The position numbers and the translations under genes are program-made. Source: Bryobacteraceae bacterium (GTDB taxonomy: Bacteria > Acidobacteriota > Terriglobia > Bryobacterales > Bryobacteraceae). From it: 64,000 bases of DNA. Positions within the stretch are counted from its first letter, which is position 1. Every line of letters starts with the position of its first letter. The stretch covers positions 62,001 to 126,000 of the forward strand of contig JAIEMJ010000011.1 in the NCBI GenBank assembly GCA_019752335.1, in the 5' to 3' direction. The notes beneath the pieces are model-generated. The model was not told where the DNA came from. It made no database searches and worked only from the letters and a program-made list of their open reading frames with translations. Shown here in pieces: positions 17,346 through 24,040 of this stretch.

Positions 17346-19157
17346 CTATTCCACCAAAACCGTCACACCGGGCGACCGTTGGCTGCCCGCGTTGATGACT
17401 AACTCCTGCATCCCGCGCGCGACTCCCGCGGGGACGCGTAAGTTTACTTGATAAATTCCCGCGAAGTCCGGGGCGAGGCCGGCGTACTGCAGTTCGCAAA
17501 CTTGGCCGCCGAGGGTGACGACGGGCTGCGTCCGCGCGCGGGCGAGCGGTGACCTTGGGGCGGCGGCGCCCCAGGCGGGGGCGTTGTCGACTTGGCCGAG
17601 TCCGGTGGCGTAGAGGTAAATCAGTTGATTCGTCCGGACGCTGGCAAGTAAGCTATTGCTCGCCGCGTCAACCAGAATGGGCTGGGCGCCACTCACAAAC
17701 ACGGCGGGTTGAAAGTCGCGCACCACGACGTTCACCTCGGCACTCACCAGGCCGTTCACACTGACGGCGACGCGCGCCGTGGGTCCGGTGAGGGCGAAGG
17801 GAGCCTGGAAATTCACTTGCTCCTGCTGATTCACGTTGGCCACGGCGTAGAGCGGGGCGTCGGCGCCGTTCACCAGCACGCGGACGCCGGCCAAGTCGCG
17901 CCATAGCGGCAGATTCGGGCTGGCGGTGATGCCCGGTCCGCTGGTGAGCGCCGAGGCGAAGAGGCTGACGGCGGAACCGGGCGTGAGGCCTTCCTCAAAA
18001 CTGGCGGCGTTCACCACGGAGTTCGAAGTGAATACGGGGCGGCTGGCGGCCTCAATCCGGTAGACGATGCCGCCGAAGTCGCCGATGTACAATTCGCCGT
18101 CCTCGTCTTCGCCGAAGGTGGCGATGGAGGTATTCGCGGGGCGCAACAAGAGGCGGTTGTTAAACTGCGCGCCTTCGCGGCGCAGGCCCCAGATGCGGCC
18201 GCTAGCGAAGTCGCCGTAGACGTAGGTGCCGCGCAGGCCGGGCCAGCGCGTGCCGCGATAGACGTAGCCGCCGGTGACGGAGACGTCGCCTTGCGCGCGG
18301 GTGTATTCGAGCACGGGCAGGGTGAGATTGGTGCGGTCACAGTTGGTAGAAGGGTTGAAGCAGGAGAAGCCTTCCATGATGCGCCAACCGAAGTTCTCGC
18401 CGCCGCGGCTGCTGGCGGGCTGGAAGTCGATCTCTTCGGCGCGGTTCTGGCCGACGTCGCCCATCCAGAGGTCGCCGGTCTCCCGGTCAAAGGAGTAGCG
18501 CCAAGGATTCCGGAGGCCGGTGGCCCAGATTTCGGGGCGGTAACGTGAGTCGCTCAAGAAGGGGTTGGAGGGAGGCACGCGATAGGCGGGGCCTGATTCC
18601 GTGTCGATACGCAGCATTTTGCCGAGCCAAGTGGCGGGGTTCTGGGAGTTATTCTGCGGATCGCCGGCTGAGCCGCCGTCGCCGAGGCCGATGTAGAGAA
18701 AGCCGTCCGGCCCGAATTGGAGTTGGCCGCCGTTGTGATTGGTGAAGGGCTGGGGCTGTGTAAGGATGATCTCTTCGCTATTGGGGTCCGCCACGTCGGC
18801 GTTAGCGCCGGTGACGCGATAGCGCGCAATCACCGTGCCGCGGCAGGTGGGAATCGTGTAGTTGACGTAGAAGTAACGTTTGTCGCGATGGCCGGGCGGG
18901 AAGGCCAGGCCGAGCAGTCCGCATTCGCCAACGGAGCGTGTTTTGGCACCGATATCGAGGAAGGGCGTGGGGAGCAACGCGCCGTCGCGCAGGATGCGAA
19001 TGATGCCGTCCTTCTCGACAATGAAAAGGCGCTTGGATCCGTCGCGCGCGGACTGCAGGTCCACGGGATTGTCTAAGCCTTGCGCCACGCGGACCAGCCG
19101 GATCTCGGGCTCCTGCGCGAATGCGAGGGTAGCGGCCAAGAGACAAAGTGCTCGCAT
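17346..19157 (-). CDS. Secreted PQQ-dependent sugar dehydrogenase with Solibacter-type C-terminal domain
   Basis: A 603-aa exported protein. After a signal peptide (1-14), residues 20-370 form a six-bladed propeller of the soluble aldose sugar dehydrogenase (Yli) type: GLDNPVDLQ, GECGLLGLAFPP, NHNGGQLQFGPDGFLYIGLGDGG region, GLRNPWRYSFDRETGDLWMGDVGQN and ENFGWRIMEG. The remaining 220 residues start VNAASFEEGLTPGSAVSLFAS and continue with repeated beta-rich text, the hallmark of the TIGR03437 domain found mainly in Solibacter-like Acidobacteria. The enzyme probably oxidises sugars or sorbosone-like compounds in the periplasm or outside; the tail may help secretion or surface attachment (inference). 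It is divergent from the VWA gene. Confidence 0.88.
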   Translation of the reverse strand: MRALCLLAATLAFAQEPEIRLVRVAQGLDNPVDLQSARDGSKRLFIVEKDGIIRILRDGALLPTPFLDIGAKTRSVGECGLLGLAFPPGHRDKRYFYVNYTIPTCRGTVIARYRVTGANADVADPNSEEIILTQPQPFTNHNGGQLQFGPDGFLYIGLGDGGSAGDPQNNSQNPATWLGKMLRIDTESGPAYRVPPSNPFLSDSRYRPEIWATGLRNPWRYSFDRETGDLWMGDVGQNRAEEIDFQPASSRGGENFGWRIMEGFSCFNPSTNCDRTNLTLPVLEYTRAQGDVSVTGGYVYRGTRWPGLRGTYVYGDFASGRIWGLRREGAQFNNRLLLRPANTSIATFGEDEDGELYIGDFGGIVYRIEAASRPVFTSNSVVNAASFEEGLTPGSAVSLFASALTSGPGITASPNLPLWRDLAGVRVLVNGADAPLYAVANVNQQEQVNFQAPFALTGPTARVAVSVNGLVSAEVNVVVRDFQPAVFVSGAQPILVDAASNSLLASVRTNQLIYLYATGLGQVDNAPAWGAAAPRSPLARARTQPVVTLGGQVCELQYAGLAPDFAGIYQVNLRVPAGVARGMQELVINAGSQRSPGVTVLVE

Positions 19158-19214
19158 GCTTCAATCTTGACAAAAAGATGGCACCGCTGAGTGCGATCAT
19201 GCGTATTGTTTACA

Positions 19215-20156
19215 ATGCGACGCCGCTCTTTTCTTTTTTCCTCGCTCGCGTGGGCGCAGGAACCCACGCCGATCCGCGTAGATGTGAACCTGGTGAACGT
19301 CCCGTTCTCCGTCACCAACGCCTCGGGAAAACTCATCGACAACCTGACGGCCGCTGACTTCGAGGTGTGGGAGGACGGCGTGCCGCAGAAGATCGCGTTC
19401 TTCTCGCGCGCGGCGAACTCGCCGCTGACGCTGGCCGTGGTCGCCGACGTTTCGGGCTCGCAAGAGGACTATCTCAAAGAGCATCGCCGCGATCTGCGTG
19501 ATTTCCTGAAGACGGCAATGAAGCCGCAAGACCGGGCCATGCTGATCTGCTTCGGGGCGAACGTTTACGAAGTTTCCACGGCCGACACCCGGCCGGACCG
19601 GCTGGACGACGCGCTGAAGGAGTTCCAGAAGGCGAAGCGGCTGGGTGACTACCGCAAGCTGGGCAACCCGGAGATTCGCCAGAACTCGTCATCGTTTTAT
19701 GACGCGGCGGTGGAGTCCGCAAAGGCGCTGCAGGGCCAGCCGGGGCGGCGTGCGATCATTCTCTTCTCCGACGGCGAGGACAACTCGAGCGCGCGCAATC
19801 TGCTTGACGCGATTGAGGCGGCGCAAGAGTACTCGGCCACGGTTTTCGCCTTGCGCTACACGGAACTCCGCAAGGGGCAATGGACGGCACGCAACAAGTA
19901 CGGACGCTCCGTGATGCAACGGATCGCCAATGAAACCGGGGGCCTGGAGTTCGACGCGGCGCTGGACGACCACCTGCGTGAAGCCTTCCGGCAGATTGCC
20001 GATACACTGCGCACTTCGTACGATCTGGCGTACACCAGCAGCCAGTCCGAACGCGACGGCACGTTCCGCAAGGTGAAGATTCGGACGAAACGCGAGGGTC
20101 TGCGCACGCGGCACAAGACGGGATACTTTGCGAGAGCGGGGTCGGGGCCCGGCTGA
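19215..20156 (+). CDS. Secreted VWFA-domain protein (acidobacterial VWFA-related family)
   Basis: A 313-aa protein from the ATG at 19215, chosen because it gives a short N-terminal signal (MRRRSFLFSSLAWAQ); an in-frame ATG at 19191 would add eight residues. An Ig-like segment (VDVNLVNVPFSVTNASGKLIDNL, then DFEVWEDGVPQKI) precedes a von Willebrand A domain whose MIDAS begins DVSGS (78-82) and includes IILFSDGEDN. This order is typical of TIGR03436 proteins, which are numerous in Acidobacteria and of unknown function, probably in surface or periplasmic protein binding. It is divergent from the PQQ dehydrogenase with a 57-bp intergenic region. Confidence 0.85.
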   Translation: MRRRSFLFSSLAWAQEPTPIRVDVNLVNVPFSVTNASGKLIDNLTAADFEVWEDGVPQKIAFFSRAANSPLTLAVVADVSGSQEDYLKEHRRDLRDFLKTAMKPQDRAMLICFGANVYEVSTADTRPDRLDDALKEFQKAKRLGDYRKLGNPEIRQNSSSFYDAAVESAKALQGQPGRRAIILFSDGEDNSSARNLLDAIEAAQEYSATVFALRYTELRKGQWTARNKYGRSVMQRIANETGGLEFDAALDDHLREAFRQIADTLRTSYDLAYTSSQSERDGTFRKVKIRTKREGLRTRHKTGYFARAGSGPG

Positions 20157-20177
20157 GCAGTAAGCGGGCGTTGGTAG

Positions 20178-20424
20178 TTGATCAGAATTCTGGTCAGAGC
20201 TTCGAGCTACCTTGACCGCGTCGAACGAGGCGGAGTGATCATCGTGTAGTCGGCACAATCAGCCAGTACCGGAACTTCGCGCGATTGAGATGACCCCGGC
20301 GCGGATTGCCGGATTGCTTAAGGAGCAGGTGCATTGGGAGAGAGATGCCTTCGTGCCGATGACCGCCGAGCAGCTTGTTGAATTCGACGCAAAACCGGTC
20401 TTTCCTCAGGGAGATGAAGCGTGA
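20178..20424 (+). pseudogene. Frameshifted Phd/YefM-type antitoxin
   Basis: The first part (from a TTG at 20178) reads MIRILVRASSYLDRVERGG then VIIV, and meets a TAG at 20247. Skipping one base there continues as SRHNQPVPELRAIE, through KEQVHWERDAF, to a TGA at 20422-20424. Joined, the ~81 residues match the Phd antitoxin layout, in which a Ser/Tyr-rich helix and VERGG-VIIV strand are followed by RHNxPVxEL. The stop overlaps the toxin GTG in a GTGA arrangement, as in intact operons. An unbroken reading frame of 44 codons remains from the ATG at 20290. A single extra base, or a sequencing error, would explain it. Confidence 0.65.
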
Positions 20425-20807
20425 AATTGCTGCTTGATACGAGTGCCTTCCTTTGGTTTCAGGCGGATTCTCCCCACTTATCGCCGGTGGTGCGAGCCCA
20501 AATCCTGGATCCGGCAAACGAGGTTTATCTCAGTTCGATGTCGGTTTGGGAAATTGCCCGCAAGTACGGGCAAGGAGGGATCGCGTTGCCTTCGCACCCC
20601 TCGGCCCGGATCCCCGTTGTTCGTGAAGAGCCAAGTATCGCCAGCCTTTCGCTGGCACAGACTGACGCTCTGACCGCCGAGAAACTGCAGCTTCTTCACA
20701 AAGGCCCCTTCGACCGGATGCTGATTGCTCAGGCTCTCCTGCGTGGCCTCGTCATCGCCGCGTGTGATCGCGCTTTTGAGCCGTATCCAGTGCAGGTGCT
20801 TTGGTAG
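20421..20807 (+). CDS. vapC: PIN-domain toxin (VapC-like)
   Basis: A 128-aa PIN-domain ribonuclease of the Sll0205-like subgroup. The acidic active-site residues are visible: Asp6 in LLLDTSAF, Glu in SMSVWEIARKYG, Asp in PFDRMLIAQALL and a fourth Asp in IAACDRAF. The start is GTG, overlapping the antitoxin stop by 4 nt. Toxins of this kind cut RNA and are neutralised by the protein encoded just upstream; here the upstream antitoxin frame is broken while the toxin is intact. Either the toxin is weak or silenced, another antitoxin acts in trans, or the frameshift is an error. Confidence 0.85.
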   Translation: MKLLLDTSAFLWFQADSPHLSPVVRAQILDPANEVYLSSMSVWEIARKYGQGGIALPSHPSARIPVVREEPSIASLSLAQTDALTAEKLQLLHKGPFDRMLIAQALLRGLVIAACDRAFEPYPVQVLW

Positions 20808-21102
20808 TAGGAAGCGGCCAGGAATGGGTGAATGGCCCTGGCCCTCGCCCAGATTGCTTGGCAATGGTAGCGAACTGGATGATGTGACCACCGGCCTACT
20901 GGTCGAACATAACTTAGCCCTGGGAGTCCGCGAACGAGCTCAGCTGCCTAGCGAAGATCTGATACTTGCTCAGAGGTGAGGGGCGCGATGTCTCGCCCAG
21001 TGCGGTTGGCCAGGTAGTTTCGGGTGTCGTGTCGTGTCCGCCGGCGCACTTTCCGGCGATGCGGGAGTACCTGCGGTGCAACTTGAGAGCTATCAGCGTG
21101 AG
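20808..21102. other. Intergenic stretch without a recognisable gene
   Basis: About 295 nt between the PIN toxin and tRNA-Ser. A reading frame ending at 20979 contains a protein-like string (DDVTTGLLVEHNLALGV), but I do not recognise it and it has no good start. No repeat or promoter could be supported. Confidence 0.4.
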
Positions 21103-21193
21103 TGGCGGTGAGGGTGGGATTCGAACCCACGGTACCCGTGAAGGTACGGCAGTTTTCGAGACTGCTCGATTCAACCAGCTCTCGCACCTCACC
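21103..21193 (-). tRNA. tRNA-Ser(CGA)
   Basis: On the minus strand the acceptor GGTGAGG pairs with CCTCACC, and the anticodon stem GCAGT/ACTGC holds the loop CTCGAAA with anticodon CGA (reads UCG). A long variable arm with stem GTACC/GGTAC is typical of class II tRNA-Ser, and the T arm is GTGGG-TTCGAAT-CCCAC. Discriminator G and an encoded CCA end at 21103. Confidence 0.95.
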
Positions 21194-21220
21194 GCTGGGT
21201 CACCTATAGAATAGCACTAG

Positions 21221-22294
21221 ATGCTTCGCCGACACTTCTCCGCCCTTCCGCTCGCCGCTGCCGCTCCTACTCCCGCCAGCACGATGAAAGCCGAGGTCTT
21301 TCGTGTGCAACTCCGGCACACGTGGACCACGACGATGTCGTCGTCGGCCTATCGCGACGTCCTCTATACGCGGTTCACCCGGGACGGGATCACCGGCTGG
21401 GGCGAAGGGGCGCCGATTGTCCGCTACAACGAGACGGCCGCGCAGGGAGCGCAGACGTTGGCGCAGATGACGGACTTCTTTGCCCGCGCCAACCCGCGCC
21501 AGTACACCAAGCTGCTGGCCGACTTCGCCAAACGCGTACCGGGGCAGTACGCGATGAAGGCCGCCGTCGATATCGCTTGCTTTGACTGGCTGGGGCAGCG
21601 GCTGGGCATTCCCGTCCACCAGATCTTCGGGCTCGATCCGGCCGACGCTCCCGTGACGACTTTCTCCATCGGCATCGACTCTCCCGAGGTGACGCGAGCC
21701 AAGGTCCGCGAAGCGGCGGCTTATCCGGTGCTCAAAGTGAAGGTGGGGCTGAGCACCGACGAGGCGACCATTGAAGCGGTGCGCGCCGAGACCAAAAAAC
21801 CGTTGCGCGTGGACGCCAACGAAGGGTGGAAGACCAAGGAAGAGGCCGTGCGCAAGATCAATTGGCTGGAGAAGCAGGGCGTCGAGTTAATTGAGCAGCC
21901 CCTGCCGGCGGCCATGCTCGACGACATGAACTGGATCCGCCAGCGCATTCACATTCCCGTGATCGCCGATGAAGCCTGCTTGCATCCGGAGGACATTCCG
22001 AAACTGGCGCCGCACTTCGATGGGGTGAACGTCAAGGTGGATAAATGCGGCGGCCTACTGGAGGCGCTGCGCATGATTCAGATCGCGAAGTCGCTGGGAT
22101 TGAAGACGATGCTCGGCTGCATGGTTTCGTCGTCGGTGGCGATCACCGCGGCGGCGCAGCTATCGCCGCTCGTCGACTACGCCGACCTCGACGGCAACCT
22201 GCTGATCTCGAATGATCCCTGCAGCGGCGTCAAGGTAGTGGCAGGCAAACTAAGCTTGCCCACTCGTCCGGGCTTGGGTCTGATTCGGACTTAG
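21221..22294 (+). CDS. Dipeptide epimerase (enolase superfamily, AE-epimerase type)
   Basis: A 357-aa protein. A short N-terminal hydrophobic segment with twin arginines (MLRRHFSALPLAAAA) suggests export or is a remnant of it. The enolase fold follows, with the muconate-lactonising subgroup motifs: FSIGIDSPE, the first catalytic Lys pair in LKVKVGL (about 177), metal ligands Asp in LRVDANEGW, Glu in LIEQPLP and Asp in VIADEAC, and the second catalytic Lys in NVKVDKCGGL. This layout is that of L-Ala-D/L-Glu and related dipeptide epimerases used in peptidoglycan peptide recycling. It ends overlapping the convergent symporter gene by 45 nt. Confidence 0.87.
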   Translation: MLRRHFSALPLAAAAPTPASTMKAEVFRVQLRHTWTTTMSSSAYRDVLYTRFTRDGITGWGEGAPIVRYNETAAQGAQTLAQMTDFFARANPRQYTKLLADFAKRVPGQYAMKAAVDIACFDWLGQRLGIPVHQIFGLDPADAPVTTFSIGIDSPEVTRAKVREAAAYPVLKVKVGLSTDEATIEAVRAETKKPLRVDANEGWKTKEEAVRKINWLEKQGVELIEQPLPAAMLDDMNWIRQRIHIPVIADEACLHPEDIPKLAPHFDGVNVKVDKCGGLLEALRMIQIAKSLGLKTMLGCMVSSSVAITAAAQLSPLVDYADLDGNLLISNDPCSGVKVVAGKLSLPTRPGLGLIRT

Positions 22295-23914
22295 CGCCTG
22301 CAGCAGCAGCGCGCTCAGGATGACCACGACGCAGCCGATCACGTTCCACCAGAGGAAGGCGATGTTGGTGTAGCGCGCGGCGGCGAAGATGGCGAGTTCG
22401 CCGCAGATGACGCCCCAGAAGGCCGGCCCCGCAGTGACGTGCTTCACGTAGAAGGCGAGGACGAAGACACCCAGGAGTCCGCCGTAGAAGAGCGAACCGA
22501 GCAGGTTGACGGCCTCAATCAGCGAGAGGTTAAACGTCTTGCCCAGTTGCGCGGTGCCCACGGCGTAGAGGCCCCAGAAGAGGGTGAAGAAGCGGGAGGC
22601 CCACATGAGGTGGGCGTCGCTCGCGGTAGGGCGGAAGAAGCGTTGGTAGAGATCGATGACGCTGACGGTGGCGAGCGAGTTGATTTCGCCCGCGATTACC
22701 GACATGGCGGCGCCGAAGATGACGGCCATCACCAGTCCGACGACGCCGGCCGGCAGGTAGCGCGTGACGAAGGAGAGGAAGATGTAGTTCGTGTCGGTCG
22801 CTTTGGCCGCCGTCAACGCTTCGCGGCGCACAGCTTCGGCTTCCCGGTGCGCGGCCTGGTAGCGCGCGACGGTGGCGGGAGTCTCCGACTTCAGCATCTC
22901 TTCCGCCGCTAGGCGGCGCGCTTGCCATTTTTCCTTGTAAGTCGCTTGCAGCGTGGCAAAGCCGGGGGTCGATTGCAACGAGGCTAGTTTTTCGGCGTGA
23001 AACAAAACCGGGGGTAGTTCGAAGGTATAAAACGCGAAGACCATCACGCCCGTGAGCAGGATGAAAAACTGCATCGGAATTTTCGCGACGGCGTTGAAGA
23101 GTAAGCTCAGTCGGCTCTGCGTGATCGACTTACCGGTCAAATAACGCTGCACCTGGCTCTGGTCGCAACCGAAATAGGCGAGGGCGAGAAACATGCCACC
23201 AATCAGGCCGCTGAAAAGGTTGTAACGATCATTAAGATCGAAATTGAAGGTAATCGGATTTACCTTGCCGGCCGCGCCCGCGACGCGCAACGCGTCCGTA
23301 AAGCCGACGCCGGGCGGGAGGAGCGAAATCGCCGTACCGAAGGCGATGATCATGCCGCAGGTCATGACGAGCATCTGCTGAAAGTCGGTCCAGGTAACGG
23401 CCTTGATGCCGCCGAGCACGGTATAAAGAATCGCGACGCAGCCCATGAGGAGAATGGTCCACTGCTCGCTCCAGCCCAGGATCACCGTCAGGACGACGGC
23501 GGGAGCGTAGAGCGCCATCCCGACACCGAGGCCGCGTTGCACCAGAAATACGCAGCCCACGAGGGCTCGCACGCGGGCGTCGAAGCGATTTTCGAGAAAC
23601 TCGTAGGCGGTATAGACGTTGGCGCGATGAAACAAGGGCACGGCGGTGATGCAAATGACGATCATCGCCAGGGGCAAGCCAAAATAGTACTGCACGAAGC
23701 GCATGCCGTCCACGTACGCTTGGCCCGTGGTGGAGATGAACGTAATCGCGCTGGCCTGGGTGGCCATGATGGAGAGTGCCATGGCGTACCAGGGCATGGT
23801 GCGGCCAGCAAGCAAGTAACTGGCCGTGGTTTGTTGCCCGCGCGCGCGATAAAGGCCGTAACTAATGATCGCCGTGAGCGTGCTAAACAGAACCACCCAA
23901 TCAAGTGTCTTCAC
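22250..23914 (-). CDS. Sodium:solute symporter family transporter
   Basis: A 554-aa SSS-family (SLC5-like) membrane protein with about 13-14 helices. Typical features are SYLLAGRTMPWYAMALSIMATQASAITFISTTG near the N-terminus, the GGIKAVTWTDFQQ motif in the fifth helix region, LALAYFGCDQSQVQRYLTGKS, and GVVGLVMAVIFGAAMSVIAGEINSLATV. A charged insertion (about residues 320-390) precedes helix 9. I chose the GTG at 23914, which overlaps the stop of a tiny upstream membrane peptide (GTGA) and gives a normal N-terminus; a longer in-frame start at 23998 would lie inside that peptide gene. The substrate is unknown; operon partners suggest sugar derivatives or acetylated amino sugars. Confidence 0.9.
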   Translation of the reverse strand: MKTLDWVVLFSTLTAIISYGLYRARGQQTTASYLLAGRTMPWYAMALSIMATQASAITFISTTGQAYVDGMRFVQYYFGLPLAMIVICITAVPLFHRANVYTAYEFLENRFDARVRALVGCVFLVQRGLGVGMALYAPAVVLTVILGWSEQWTILLMGCVAILYTVLGGIKAVTWTDFQQMLVMTCGMIIAFGTAISLLPPGVGFTDALRVAGAAGKVNPITFNFDLNDRYNLFSGLIGGMFLALAYFGCDQSQVQRYLTGKSITQSRLSLLFNAVAKIPMQFFILLTGVMVFAFYTFELPPVLFHAEKLASLQSTPGFATLQATYKEKWQARRLAAEEMLKSETPATVARYQAAHREAEAVRREALTAAKATDTNYIFLSFVTRYLPAGVVGLVMAVIFGAAMSVIAGEINSLATVSVIDLYQRFFRPTASDAHLMWASRFFTLFWGLYAVGTAQLGKTFNLSLIEAVNLLGSLFYGGLLGVFVLAFYVKHVTAGPAFWGVICGELAIFAAARYTNIAFLWWNVIGCVVVILSALLLQALSPNQTQARTSGQA

Positions 23915-24039
23915 GGCGTAAAACTCCGCTTGAAGATCCAGAACAACACAATCACGGCTACCAAGTAGCCGGCGATAGTGAAGTAGACGCGCCGCCAAGT
24001 ACCGAGAAACGGCGGTGGCTCGTCAGGAATCTGCGGCAA
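23911..24039 (-). CDS. Small single-pass membrane peptide, cotranslated with the symporter
   Basis: A 42-aa frame on the minus strand. It begins with TTG at 24039, nine nt after a CGGGAG ribosome-binding sequence, reads LPQIPDEPPPFLGTWRRVYF, and continues with one hydrophobic helix (TIAGYLVAVIVLFWIF) and a basic end KRSFTP. Its start is 1 nt after the stop of the PIG-L gene and its stop overlaps the symporter GTG by 4 nt, so the three genes are translationally chained. The positive-inside charge pattern and tight coupling suggest a small accessory subunit of the transporter, as seen for other SSS carriers; a GTG 33 nt upstream is an alternative start. Confidence 0.7.
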   Translation of the reverse strand: MPQIPDEPPPFLGTWRRVYFTIAGYLVAVIVLFWIFKRSFTP

Positions 24040-24040
24040 G

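Noticed and set aside
19167-19195. TTGACA ahead of the VWA gene as a promoter -35 box
   Set aside because: No -10 hexamer at a 16-18 nt spacing.
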